Origin: Triplophysa rosa
Lineage: Eukaryota; Chordata; Actinopteri; Cypriniformes; Nemacheilidae
NCBI RefSeq assembly: GCF_024868665.1
Contig: NC_079890.1
Coordinates: 34,573,298 to 34,637,297 of the forward strand
Direction of reading: 5' to 3'
Length of the DNA: 64,000 nucleotides
Below the pieces are notes generated by a model. The model had not been told where the DNA came from. It was given only the letters and a program-made list of their open reading frames with translations, and did not search any database. The position numbers were made by a program, and so were the translations under genes. Positions 36,956 through 48,780 of this stretch are shown piece by piece (within the stretch, counting starts at the first letter, position 1; each line of letters starts with the position of its first letter).

Positions 36956-37170
36956 TTCTGACAACGTCGCCAGTTCATCTTCATTTGGTCACGGTGACAT
37001 TACTTTGTGACCACGTTCTGAGGACATCTTGGCAACGTTCCATTTCTTAGAATTTTTGCTTACGTTCCAGAAACGTCCTAGCCACGTCCTCTAATAACGT
37101 TGTGAATTAATCCCATGGAGAACGTTGTAGCGACGTGATGTACTGGTCCTCAGATAACAGGGACACTGGT
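36956..37170. mobile_element. ACGT-rich foldback element, left arm
   Basis: Contains many AACGT/ACGTT and ACGTC words, for example GCAACGTTCC, CAGAAACGTCC and GAACGTTGTAGCGACGTGATG. Similar words recur in inverse order at 37,935-38,170, so this looks like one arm of a foldback transposon inside the hAT-type element. The sequence CCCAGCTAACAC left of the LINE tail (34,397-34,408) may be its original left terminus. Confidence 0.6.
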
Positions 37171-37934
37171 CATTTGATTAATTAATCTGGTCATTTCTGT
37201 TTATTATGTTATTTTATGGAAATTTTATGATCAGAATCAAATCTGTTATAATGTCAAAACGAATGCTATTAATCTGACTTCAGACAGCTATTGAACTGGA
37301 GTATAATTCGATATTACAATTATAACTATTTATTTTGTGTCTCCAGCACGCACGCGCCTTTGTTCTGCAAAGATTCGCGGGCTCTCGTCATTTAAACGTT
37401 AACGGTAATTTCTTTTCATTTCTGCCTGATTTTACTTGCCTGGTTTATTAATATTCTTTCTTTACTTTATACCTTACAGATGTGAGAGTAAACACATATT
37501 TTAGTGATTTTCGATCGATTTAGCGCGTTTAAATGAACGGACCCTGATGTTTGTGAGTGTTATTAAAGAAGCTTTTGATTGTTGTTTCTAAAAACGGACA
37601 ACCTGCTAAACTTATGTGGTAAGACAACAATATAATGTTAAGCCTAAACATAATGTTTATTCATCTCTGTCAATAAATATCTGCTTTAAATCCTCTATAT
37701 TGTGTTGAAGTCTTTGATTTTTTTATGTCATGTGTACAGTATAAATAAAATATCTGATTGTGATGTACAGTGCTGTGTTGAGTTTTATAATCGTTATACG
37801 TGCTTTATACATATTTGAATAGAGAATTACTCCAATTATGCATAAAATTTTATCTTTAACGCACAGATTAAATCACAAATTAATTTAATCTTCCATGTGA
37901 GGGATGATAATTGTTTAAATTAAATAAAAAGATT
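37171..37934. other. Interior of the composite hAT element, AT-rich
   Basis: No recognised gene or repeat. It is AT-rich, with a balanced patch at 37,340-37,400. It lies between the two ACGT-rich arms. Confidence 0.5.
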
Positions 37935-38170
37935 TTAACAACGTGACTGTTTGGTCGTTAGGACGTGCTCATCACGTCTCAGAAACGTTATTTGGTACGT
38001 CGCTGCGACAAATATGGTACGTTCCAGGAATGTCTTCAGGAGGTAATCACCATGTCCCAACAACGTCCAATGTTACGTCGTCACGACGAATATGGAAATC
38101 ACAAAGTTACGTCGCTGGAACGTTATTATGGTACGTCGTGGCAACGAATATGGTCCATATTCGTTTTTTT
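37935..38170. repeat. ACGT-rich foldback arm with short tandem units
   Basis: Imperfect units beginning TACGTCG recur at about 37,996, 38,073, 38,112 and 38,131, several followed by CGAATATGG or CAAATATGG. The whole is CpG- and ACGT-rich compared with the DNA around it. Confidence 0.7.
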
Positions 38171-38711
38171 CCAAGGAAACCGTTAGAACGTATCACTTTA
38201 ATATTTCCATGGCGACAGACACACCGCAGAAGGACAGCAGCTGTATGATTGATGTATTGCTTTTACGTAATTTTTCTTTTTTATTGAAAATATTCACAAT
38301 CTTGTTAACTATGATATGAAATATCTCATATTCCGATTGTCAAATATGTGTATATGAATGTGTTTTGTTGTTTAAACACTTTTATAATGATCGCGTTAGT
38401 TGAGCTAACAGTTATAAGCGGGCCCTGTCATGTTTGTTTGAGCCGCATTTACAGCACGTGAATTTAAATGTATGAAGCCTAAAATAAACATTATGTGATT
38501 GAAAGCACTGCATAGTTGTGATATGTGAGAGGATTGAGTAAGTCTGTCTCTGGCTCAGTGCCAGCCAAAGCGCCGAATGTTCTAATCACACCGGGTGTGA
38601 TCGTATACGCGCCAAAGGGTTAACTTGAGACTTAAAAAAAATCTGCATTTATTTTTAGGTGTGCCAGCTGCCACTTTGGGTGGCACCGGCACACCCGTGG
38701 CTACGCCACTG
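38171..38711. other. Right part of the composite hAT element
   Basis: No recognised gene. It ends with GGTGTGCCAGCTGCCAC, GGCACACCC and the terminal repeat. Confidence 0.5.
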
Positions 38712-38719
38712 ATATCATG

Positions 38720-40055
38720 TATGATATATAAACCATATATGTGCATATAATCTGGACCAAATGACCGGTTCCCCTGGTCAAACAAAAGCAAAACAACCAG
38801 CGCCATTTAGGTGGTTTAAAGTTGTGCTTTAAAGGAAACTGGCCTAGATGGCTACAAAAACATCCACTACTGCCCGTCACATCTTCTCGAACCTGAACCA
38901 AACGCTCCATTGAAGACAGCAACATTTGCTCTTGCGTGCCTCCCATTCAGGGTTTGAGCTCTGTAGAGAAATGACTTGACATCCTTTGACCGAGGCAACA
39001 GGCTTAACATAGGAAAAGAGGATACACAGATATATATTCCTTTACTCCACAGTTAATTTTCAAATCTCTAACATCCTATGGCTGTCTATTTTTCAGGACT
39101 CTTCTCTTTTCACTTTTTTAGGCTTTCATTCTTTTCTTTTAAGACGTTACGGGAGCCGGGTGCTGATGGTGATAGATGGCTCAGCGCTCTAACACTTTAT
39201 CCAATCCAGTGCAGTTTTCATCCAATAAAGAATCACTTGTGCTCTCTCAAACTAAATGGAAGTCAGGCAGCAGAGAGAAAGGGGCTGCGGTTTGTTTCTG
39301 AGCTGTGAAAATCAAATTTTCTTAAAGCTGCCGCGGCAGTGGCTCGCGGAAAAAGCGGCAACAGGCCGGGTCCACAGACGTCTGCACACACAATTTAATC
39401 CATCACAGACCGCCTGACACCCCATCAATCAAGCTTTCATCAGCATGGACCCCAAAAAACTATATTTCCATGCACCCGCTTCTAACTGGGCCAAAGCCAG
39501 GCCCCTGCTGGCCAATAGCGGGGACCGGGGGCCCCCGACCAGACAGGGCTGCTGGGTAGCACCACCGACACGGCTCATGCATGGACACGCCCTCAGCCTG
39601 CAGGTCGGCGGGACTGCAGCAGAGATTCACGAACACACACTCCAGAGACTTGCGGAAATTCCTCACCGTAGAGACGCTGCACGGGCGAGGCAACATATTT
39701 CTGCAACATTAGTGAGTCTGAAATAACAGGGCTTTATTTTTAAAGTATAAACTGTTACAGGATGATTTCTTTAGATTCTGAGATATCCATTCATGGTTGA
39801 ATCAAAGAATTTTTTGTAATATTTAAGCTTTAAAGATGTTATATAAATACTAGTATTCTTTCTATACAGGTGTGTTAAGTATATATCCATTGCTTTTCAA
39901 AGATTTGTTTTAGGGTAAGAAAACCATGAGGATATATTTTTTATACAGAAAGTGTTTTGCCTGTAGTGTTGTACTTCTTTGCTTTTTAGCCGTTTTCCAG
40001 AAATAATGAGCTGCCTACATGAGTCAAATACCCTCAAATGTGAATGCTTTGTAAC
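38720..40055. other. Unique non-coding DNA
   Basis: Balanced to about 39,720 (the GC-richest part is 39,490-39,690) and then AT-rich. A 93-codon plus-strand frame (39,445-39,726) is opposed by a 78-codon frame on the other strand, and neither shows a domain. Constraint is possible but not shown. Confidence 0.35.
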
Positions 40056-40235
40056 CTCAGGTGAAAAAAGTGCACTAAAATACAGTCAAGTGTATTTAAA
40101 GTGCTCTATTTTTTTTGCACTTATTGTTCACAAAATTAGTCTTTAGTACCTTTTAAGATAAACATAAGGAGATATAAGTGTACTCAACCGTGCTATTTTG
40201 AGACACCATGAAGGCTTTTTAAGTAAATGTACAAA
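40056..40235. mobile_element. Dispersed repeat (AAAGTGCACTAAAATACA type)
   Basis: Contains AAAAGTGCACTAAAATACAG, AAGTGTATTTAAAGTGC and TGCTATTTTGAGACACCATG, strings I associate with a short cyprinid dispersed repeat. The edges are not defined by a target duplication. Confidence 0.5.
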
Positions 40236-40270
40236 CTAGGTTTGTTTACTATACGATATGTTCTTCATAG

Positions 40271-40470
40271 ACAGCAATTTACATTTACATGTAATCATTT
40301 AGCAGACGCTTTTATCCAAAGCGACTTACAGAGAGTTCAGGGAGCAATAAGCGATATGTCATAAGGAGCAATAATACAATAGGTGCTAATACAAAGTTAC
40401 TAGCTATTGGGTAATTTCATGATCCAAACAGTACCTGATAAATAATCTAACTATAAAAATACATAATGCA
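40271..40470 (-). mobile_element. L2-type LINE 3' tail fragment
   Basis: TTTAGCAGACGCTTTTATCC and AAAGCGACTTACA are the conserved tail of fish L2-type LINEs in reverse orientation. The element's 3' end at 40,271 is an ATTTACATTTACATG simple repeat. Sequence to about 40,470 may be the rest of a short 5'-truncated copy. No coding remnant. Confidence 0.75.
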
Positions 40471-40839
40471 TACAAATACTGACTAAGTAATACACTTTAA
40501 TTACAAAGTAATTTAAAAACAAAGTATGTATTCATTTAGTTCTGTCTATATGGTCTATGCATGTTTTTTACACTTTCTTCACCTCATGTGCTATAACGGA
40601 TTCTTGGAACTGTTTGGTGCCTTACATTGTTGTCTTCAAGGGAAGCTCACTAGGATTTGTAGCACAACATACTTAGTTACAGTCACATTATAATTTGTTA
40701 GTTTAGTTGCAATGCTTACTTATGTGTTCACTTATCATGTTGCATCTCTTTCTACAAGACTGCTGAAGTACCAGATCATGAACAAACACAACCTGCATCC
40801 AACACACTTACAGACGCACAAAAACATATTAAATGTACT
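40471..40839. other. Unique non-coding DNA
   Basis: AT-rich with no recognised feature. Confidence 0.4.
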
Positions 40840-41060
40840 GTCCTTCATCATTCATCCCGCACCCCCGCCCAGCCCTAACCTGACCCCTCCCGTGGCTGTC
40901 CTTTGTTCCGGGAACATGTGCCATTTCACCCCCTCAGCATCCCACAGGCTGTGGCTCTGGTGGCCTATGATTTATAATTCATAGGGGCCGCTTTTATATG
41001 GGACCTTGGTCTACCTGATATCTCTCAACTGCTCCTGTCCCGGGACAGGGAAGGAGGGGG
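40840..41060. promoter_or_regulatory. Candidate conserved non-coding element
   Basis: Repeat-free balanced DNA with a SOX-type CCTTTGTTCC (40,900-40,909) and GATTTATAATTCATAGGGGC. Stops occur in all frames over the block. Conservation is inferred from texture only. Confidence 0.3.
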
Positions 41061-41560
41061 GGGCTTTCTTCATTACACTATGACAGACTTCCTCTCGAAC
41101 CCAATGTGCCACCTCCGTCCAGCATGTATATGGGTTTTAATGATCTCCCTGCTGTAAGTCAATGATATCATTGATAAACTCGGTATGCAGTCTGAGCCTC
41201 CCTCCCTTCCTCTCTGAATAAAGATCCTCAATATCGCTTTCTACGTCTGAAAGATTGTGCGGTATGATAAATACAGTCCGTCTCTTCATGCGGTACGTAA
41301 GAGTAGCTCGCACAGGCATTAGCCTAGCTGAGGCAAAGCATGCGGCCCATGGCCCACCCTAGTGCTTGTGTTTATATGCATGTGTGTGCATGACAGTGAG
41401 AAAGTGAGAGCGGCGCTCTGAAATTGACCTCAGCGTGGGCCCTGGGCATTAGGCTGTGGGCCAGGTCTGATTCCGCTTAAGGCTTTGCTCCTTGGCCTCC
41501 CGTACCCTGCCTGTTCTCCAGCGTTGCTCCTGCAGTGTACTCCTACATGCCCCCCACCTC
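41061..41560. other. Unique non-coding DNA
   Basis: A G-run lies at 41,055-41,064. The remainder is of balanced composition with no recognised exon or repeat. Confidence 0.35.
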
Positions 41561-41750
41561 CCCACGGGGGGCTCCATCACGGTGGGGCTTGTCCGATTGC
41601 CAGCGGCAGGTTAAACGACAAAGAGAGGGCAGCTCAGCCTGGATCAGAGGCATGTATTATTGTTGTTGTTGCTAAGTGCTCCGGACTAATTATTCCACCC
41701 TGATTTGCAAATGGAGCTTGGGCTCATTTCCATATCAATGGCCAGAGAAA
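41561..41750. promoter_or_regulatory. Candidate regulatory block with perfect octamer site
   Basis: Contains ATTTGCAAAT at 41,703-41,712, the palindromic octamer bound by POU factors, next to GGACTAATTATTCC (41,683-41,696) and TTTCCATATCAATGG. These lie within 60 bases in repeat-free DNA. The sites are direct observations; enhancer activity is inference. Confidence 0.4.
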
Positions 41751-42250
41751 AGCTGGTGGGGGGGGGGGTTGGCGTGTGTGTAGAATGCCTTGACACACAG
41801 GAACCACTCATTCAAACAACAAACACACAACAACCCCCCCTCCTCTAAGATGGGCTTATAAATACACTGTATACAATGCTGGTTGGTGGGGTTATTTGTG
41901 TGTGGGGGGGAGGGTTTGGGGGTTGGTTGATGAGATGAGGGCACTCTGTCAAATTATTGGGCAGGCCCTGGATTAGTTCGGTTGTTGCGTGGCCCCGCAC
42001 TCCACTGAGATCATTTAGGCAATTACCAAGAACAAAGGCAGCCGCAGTGTTGAACAGCACCACTTCAAAGGTTTGCGCCAGGCGAACAGTTACAGCACAC
42101 TGGTCAATTTCCATACAAACCGCACCCCCCCCAAACCCCCCTCCAAACTCGGCCTCCCCTCCTCAACATGCCTCAAGGCATTCTAGCAGTGCTAATGAAC
42201 AGTAGCTGCCTCTGCTGCCAAACATCGCACACACACACACGCTCGTGATG
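41751..42250. other. Unique DNA with G-runs and a balanced block
   Basis: G-runs at 41,757-41,768 and 41,903-41,910. The block 41,960-42,115 is repeat-free with AGGCAATTACCAAGAACAAA and may be constrained. A CA run lies at 42,230-42,241. Confidence 0.4.
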
Positions 42251-44690
42251 GGAACTTTATAATGTGCTCTTCACTGGTGTTTCAAACACAAAGAGGATGA
42301 GCAAGCCTTCACAACAACTACTTGACTCTTTATTGCCCAATTGTTGGCACGGCGTTGGACCCTTTTGTCCTTTTTCCTGCCTGTAAGATCCTCAAAGCTT
42401 GCGAAAATTGTATGTTTTCCCCAGAATCACTCAGCTTTCAAATCCACATCAAATCAACGGCTTTTGAGAACAAGCTACTTATTTTGTGTTCCAAAGGACG
42501 CCGCCGCCACGCATAACTGCCGTAATTGTTGTCATTGTTTAGGAAAATATTTCCTAATACGTAGCAACGGCAAGATGACAAAATTGCTCATTTATTTTGT
42601 AACACTATATGAAACACCAGAAACTGACATTATTTAAAAAAAAGGAAAATAATAATAAAAAGGAAATAATATAAATGTTATGTGCATTCATTCGTAAAAG
42701 ACAAAAGAACACAACCGAAGAGAAATGTATCTTTTCAAAATGATGTATCTTTTGAAAAATAATCTATTTAAAATTGTACATAAAAAATATTTTTTTATCT
42801 TTATAACAACTTTGACTATAAAGTCAGAGATCAATATTTTCTAAATAAACCCTAGCAAATGAATGAGCTCTAATAACACATACCAACTCACAACAAAGCT
42901 CATTTATTGTATGAAATTTAATCCAAATTGCATACTTTATGCATCATTTAATGACACAGAATAATGTCACATGCTTTTATGACTGCATGCTACTAAATAA
43001 GCGCGTTTAAGCATCAAAAAAAGTTTCAGACCTAAAGTGGAGCAAACAGAATGAAGCATTATGTGCAGTGTTTAAAAGGATGAGAAGATATTCCAAGACT
43101 GTTGACTGAATGCTAGTCTCAAGACTGCCACAGCGGCCCTCCAACAGTGCCAAAGTGATTGGGTTTGCAACAGTAGCACTTAAGCGGTCCTGAAAAGCAG
43201 CCCCCTCTGGCATTCACAGCTAATGTATTCAACTGTTTTTGTTACACTTAGATCATCCTCGATTTACTCGAACAAAAGCGCAGCTTCTGCAATCATGGTC
43301 TATCTGCTACGTGTTCTCACTACAACTCTGAACTATCTGGGACAGGCTGAAGTTATGAGAACAACGTCGCTCGTCACATTCGCAATGCATATGCAAGGTC
43401 CTCAGGATGTTTTTTGCCCCTCACTTAATTGTATATCACTATTTATATACAAAAACAATCCCCTGACCTGAGCCAGGCTATTCTTAAAGGTGCAGCTGTC
43501 TCGGTATTAAAAATTCAGTATCTGTTTCTCTGCTGTGACCTCCGTGTTTGTCTAACTGCAGCATGGCCTGACAAAGGAGCAGCGCTCAGGTTGACAGGAT
43601 CATTCATTGTGGATGGCACGCTCTAGAGTGCCGAGAGAAGTAGCAGCCTGAAGCCTGCAATAGGGAGACAGGTCTTTGAGTTTGAGACAGAAGCAGAGCA
43701 GAGGATCTGCAAACCAAAGGTGTCACTGCCAGTTTGGGGAGTCACTGGGTCTGACAGTCTTCCACCATCATTTGGGCACTGCCCGCTTTCCTCGTGGACT
43801 CACAACAGCGCAGAGCAGGCCAAAGTGCTCGATTCCTGCTCTCTTGCCCTTCTTGATGTTGCTTTTAAAGATCCAAGACAAACATACACGCAACTAGATC
43901 CCTCACTTAGGATTGGGTTTCGACAAAATATAGACCCTTATCGCACTCGATTAATTATTCAGGAGGAGTAAAATCGGACTTTGTAAAATGTTTATTGATA
44001 CGGCATGGGCAGTGTCAGACTGGTGACATGGATATTGATAATGCCATCTGAGCACATGACTCCCAGGGCCCGGTTGGGAATTATGGGGTGGTTGGGGTGA
44101 AGGAAACAAGTATGATTATGGGCTGATCCAAAAAGCAAATAAGGGCGGTCAATCGATCTTTATAACATTGCATTAATTTACATGATGATTTATTAAAAAT
44201 GCAAAAAAATTATAAATGAAAACGTTCAAAATAACGAAAATTATTGTGGCAAATTAAATAATCAAATGGAAATTAAAAATGGCTTTTGAAGTAAAAAAAA
44301 TTACACTCATTACAAACCTGTCTTGTAGATTTTATTCCACACTTGTTTTTGAATTCTGTGCAACTTTTGCCTACAGTGTATGCTGACACATCAAAAATAG
44401 ACAATTAATTGAACTAAATGAGCGAGTTCAATCCACGGCCCTAAAAATAATACATTCATAAATAAATAAAAATATCTAGCAAACGCAGGTACTCGTGTCA
44501 CAAACAGAATCGATTTACAGGGAATCGAGAGCGACAGAGTGAGAGAGAAGAAAACAGAGAGATGAAAACGCAGCTAAGGCAGCTGATAAAACAATGACAA
44601 AAAGACGAGGGCGATAAAGTCGTCGCCGAAAGACTGGTGATGAAAGGCAGGGAAATAAAAGCGAGGATGTCATTAGAAGTCATCCTTTCA
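42251..44690. other. Unique non-coding DNA
   Basis: AT-rich at 42,600-43,000 and 44,150-44,500, balanced at 43,080-43,980. No gene, RNA or transposon recognised. AAAGGTGCAGCTGTCTCGG at 43,487 is not part of a recognised repeat. Confidence 0.35.
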
Positions 44691-45130
44691 TTCCCGCACA
44701 AAAGCAGTTAATATGAGCCTGAACATACAGATATATTAAAGCAGAATATTCTCATTATTATTAATACTAATAAGGAGATATCACATTGTGAAGAACAGCC
44801 CGGCCTTCAGCTCATGCTAATAGTCACAGGATTCATAATGGTAATGTCATGAAATTCAGCTTTTCCTGCTCATCACAGCATCCATTTTATTCCCATTTTC
44901 CTATTCATGTGACAGGAGTCATATTCCTCTAAATCCAACACTGGGGCCCTTTAGCACTGATAATATAAAATAATGTATTCTTTACATTCATTAAATACAC
45001 ACTTGGAAATATAATATAGCGGAGAGCTCCCCCCTCTTCAAGTGGTGTGGTGGAGGGAGAGGCTTCTGGTGTCAGGGAAATTGCCCGGCGTGTATTTGTT
45101 TGAGATGCAAAACTGTTTAAATCTTTAATA
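44691..45130. promoter_or_regulatory. Candidate conserved non-coding element block
   Basis: Repeat-free sequence rich in TAAT/ATTA (for example TATTATTAATACTAATAAGG and GATTCATAATGGTAATG) mixed with balanced DNA such as CAGCCCGGCCTTCAGCTCATG. Texture only. Confidence 0.35.
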
Positions 45131-45891
45131 AAATGACAAGGATGGAATATCAGACATCATCGGCTGGGCGTGAGGGACGGGGCATTTATATTGTGTCATT
45201 TGAAGGCCTGGGAAGGGATCTGTGTGTGTGTGTGTTGGAGGGAGTGGGTGTTATGGCCTTATAGGGTTGACAATTGTTCAATGATGATATTATTCTTATT
45301 TGAAATATTCTTCTCCTTTCCATCTACATCCTATGGTGCTTCACTAGAGGCCATTTTAATTCCCAGCTCACTTGGCAGCGATCCTTCAAACATTTCCAAG
45401 ACAAATTTCCATTCCTCTTAACGGGTTATTAATGCCACTTGGCTTTATTTCTAAATAAGTTATGTTTGGGAGCTGGAGAGAGAGAGAGAGAGCTCTTGCC
45501 GTACAATAGCCTATCACTTAGAAAAGAAAAACGCACGGGGGAAATGAGACCATTCTCTTTAGCGCTTTTAAGTTATTATGAAAGCATCATTATGGTGCAT
45601 CTGCTTTTGCGTGACCGGCCTCATAAGCCGCCCGTTGCCTGCTTTTTTGCGGCTATATTGGAACGGTTTGATGAAAAATTACAACAGCCATTATGTCTGC
45701 TTATCATAATAGCCTGCTCGCAATAGACAACAGATGTCTCATTTGAAGAATTCCTAGCGTTCCAGGCATTTACAGCAAATGAGCAGGGTCATCAGTGAAC
45801 TGACTCTGCTTAAAATCTGGAGAAACCGCACGCGTAGAGGTGGTGATGTGGATCTGAGAATGCTGAGATTCTTTACCTTGGGGACCACACA
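45131..45891. promoter_or_regulatory. Unique DNA with candidate conserved element
   Basis: Short TG (45,221-45,234) and GA (45,476-45,492) runs. The block 45,545-45,745 is repeat-free and of even complexity, with AAGCATCATTATGGTGC and GCTTATCATAATAGCC. A 95-codon frame at 45,439-45,726 spans both the GA run and this block and shows no domain. Confidence 0.3.
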
Positions 45892-46176
45892 CACTCTTAA
45901 AAATAATGGTGCTTAAAAGGTTCGTCACAGCGATGCCATAGAAGAACCATGTTTGGTTCCACAAAGAACCATTCAGTCAAAGAACCATCTCTTTCTTTCC
46001 TTTTTATAATCTGAAGAACCTTTTTTTCACCACAAAGAACCTTTTGTGAAACAAAAAGGTTCTTTGGATGTTAAACGTTATTTGGATGTTAAAGGTTCTT
46101 TATGGAACCATTTAGACAAAATTGTTCTCCTATGGCATCGAAGAACCTTTTGAAGCACCTTTTTTTGAACAGCACA
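45892..46176. mobile_element. Foldback cyprinid MITE (AAAGGTTCTTC family), copy 1
   Basis: Starts CACTCTTAAAAATAATGGTG, followed by GCGATGCCATAGAAGAACC. The right arm has CCTATGGCATCGAAGAACC and TTTTGAAGCACC, the reverse complement of the left arm. GGATGTTAAA occurs twice in the centre (46,056 and 46,085). No coding capacity. The outermost right bases (GAACAGCACA) have diverged. Confidence 0.85.
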
Positions 46177-47576
46177 TGAGGACGAAAGAGATGCAGATGG
46201 GCTCACCGAACATCTCTAGGAACTAAACTTGAAAACTCATACAGTAAAAAGCTTTCTAAAGCATAAATAGAATTTTTCCAGCAAAAAAGTTGAGAAGCGC
46301 TCCCCCAACAGGTGAATTTGCTCCCAGGTAACATTTTAGTATTGACGGACACACCGCAATGTGGAACACAAACACACGCTCAAATTTTGCCAGGAGGTGC
46401 ATGTGTTGTCTCTCTCATCTCATTGAAACGGCTTCTCGTGGCACAGAGGGGTAGAATCAGTACCAGCCCAACATCAGCGAATGGTGACTACTGGGAATCT
46501 GTGTGATATCAAGCAGGCCGCCACATACACAACATTCTGCAAGCAAGTAAGCAGAAATACAGGAGTTTGTTTAGCAAGCACCAGCTTTGTTTTTCAGCAG
46601 AGCAAAGCAACAGAAACACGTCGCAGCTGGGCTGACGGAAGACTGAAGCCTGTCAAAAACAAGCGTCAGCTTTGAATGAATGAAGGGAGGGGGTCTTTAA
46701 AAACAATAGTGGAGTAAGCAAAAGAAATACATAACCAATGCGCAAAAAACAAAACAGATACGGATACACACACACATACAGAGAGAGAAGACAAACACGC
46801 ATAGTATGCGTTCCCACAACATCCAGTACAAACAAAAAGGAACAAAATTACTGAATATGAAACCATGTTTGGGAAAAGTGGGTTATTTTTGAGCGTTGTT
46901 CCACTCTTTTCCAACCACACTGAGCCTTATGTTATTCAGATGAGCACTGAAAGGGGAAAAGGTGCCACTGAACCTCAGAATAGCTGCCACTGATGGAACA
47001 GAAATGAGAATATTCACTTCCTCTCAACGTATTGACATAAATCAACGGGAAGATGGAATGAATGTTGAGCTAATTATGTTGCTTGTGAAATAACCGAGAA
47101 TGACACCTGGCGCAACTGTAACATGTATAATAAATGCACGTCTGTCTTCCCGTGACGCAAATGGAGGAAAATATATACATAAACAAATTATGGATGTGCT
47201 TATTTGTGCAACATGTACCAGTTAATCATACGCATTCAACAAATGGGGCACAATCAATAAAGCCCTATGTGAAAATGTAAAGTTTCTAGAAATCCGTAAT
47301 CTAACATTATCACTTCGGATTTATTGGTTGCATTTGTTGCAAAACATACCTGGAAAATCCATTTAAAATGACACAGCTGGTTCAACATATTGAATAACAT
47401 ATTAAAATCACTATTTTCTAAAGACGGATATTATATTTGTTTCATCAAAACATTACAATAAAGTGAATGCATGTCAACAGGGTACTACGCGCTAACAGCC
47501 AAAATCTAACTGGCAATTCAAAACAGAAATATTTCAGGCGTTTCTTTTCTTTTTTATTTCAAATCGCAATACATTT
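46177..47576. other. Unique non-coding DNA
   Basis: Nothing recognised apart from a short CA run near 46,767-46,776. AT-rich toward the end. Confidence 0.4.
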
Positions 47577-47630
47577 ATATTAGATTCATGCATTTGCCAG
47601 ATGCTTTTATCTAAATATCCAAAAGACCTT
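47577..47630 (-). mobile_element. Decayed L2-type LINE tail
   Basis: CATTTGCCAGATGCTTTTAT followed by CTAAATATCC resembles the tail at 40,271 with several substitutions. Confidence 0.5.
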
Positions 47631-48780
47631 CGAATTGATCATGTAAGCTAACTCTCAATGCTCCACCCTGTCAAGTTTTTTATAGCAAGGGTACAAAAAG
47701 ACGAGCTAGAAATGAATAACGTGCGAGTCCTGAGCTTGACAGGGACCATATTTCTAAAACTCTGGCTTTAACACAAAGCCACAGAGCTCAACAGGTACCG
47801 TGTAACAGGGCTGACCCACCTGCAACAGAGATGGACTGCCTGCGAATACACTTAATGTGCCACTATCAGTCTGAGAGCGTGCAGAGAGGGCGAGATGCGC
47901 GACGTCCATCACTATGACGTGAAAGAAATCAGATCCGAGATATACAGCCTCACCGTAGCTCACAGACACACGCATGCACGAGGGCCTCCACAGGAGCGCT
48001 TCAATTGGATATTTCATCGAAATATTGCATGAATAACACAGGCAAGGCCTAGAGTCCCGTTAGACACCTCTGATAGGAAGAGATGCTTCAGAGTGCCCTC
48101 AACTGTTTTAAAATAAGGTTCGCTTGACCACCGGCCCACATTTACAAATACTTATCCCGTCAGTCAAGAGGCCACGGAGAAGAGAGGCCATGTTGTTGAT
48201 CGTAAAGCTACTGTTAGATTCTTGACACTGGATTTCAGAGGCGGGAAGTTTCGCACAAGTGCACGGCACTTTTTACCAGAATTGTTTTTTTTTATATTTT
48301 ATAAAGTACAGTCGCAGGGGTAAAATATGTGAAGTCTTGGATAAGCCTTCTGGTGTCCAGACCTCAAGCCAAGAGGTGCTTTGGCATGACCTCAAGAGAG
48401 AAATTCACACCACACAGCAGAAAAATGAACTGTTTAGTAAACAGGAATGGTCCAACATTCCTCCTTCCTGTTGTGCAGGTTATTTCTGCCAAAAAAGGGG
48501 TCAACCAGTCATCGAGTCCAAAGGTTTGCATACTTGTTCCACCTAGAACTGGGAATGCTTATAAGAAAACGTATCAGTTACATATAACTGATTTCATAGG
48601 GTTTTAAAGACGATACATCACACATTTGATCCTTTTTGGATCTGTTTTTGACCACATACAGTGCTTATTTTGGCAAAGGTGCATATACAGAAGGACAGGA
48701 AACATTGGCCATGTTTTGCAGAATAGCTTTGCAAAAGAATTCAGTATATTGAATATTAAACTGCATCTTCTTGTCATATT
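47631..48780. other. Unique non-coding DNA
   Basis: Balanced 47,740-48,240 and AT-rich later. The 87-codon minus-strand frame at 47,754-48,017 and the 95-codon plus-strand frame at 48,259-48,546 have no recognised domain. A polymorphic or spliced gene cannot be excluded, but nothing supports one. Confidence 0.35.

Larger units (their letters stand above)
34289..38719. mobile_element. 4.4-kb hAT-type composite element with 8-bp target duplication
   Basis: The element proper spans 34,297-38,711. The left end CAGTAGCGTAGCCA and right end TGGCTACGCCACTG are inverted repeats differing at one base, and a GGGTGTGC motif follows on the left and mirrors on the right. The flanks are a perfect 8-bp duplication, ATATCATG (34,289-34,296 and 38,712-38,719). 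No transposase frame is present. The interior holds a LINE in minus orientation and ACGT-rich foldback arms, so it grew by later insertions. The intact duplication shows that both ends belong to one insertion event. Confidence 0.85.

Noticed and set aside
39445..39726. 93-codon frame in GC-richer DNA as a possible exon
   Set aside because: No domain, opposed by a 78-codon frame on the other strand, and no clear splice sites.
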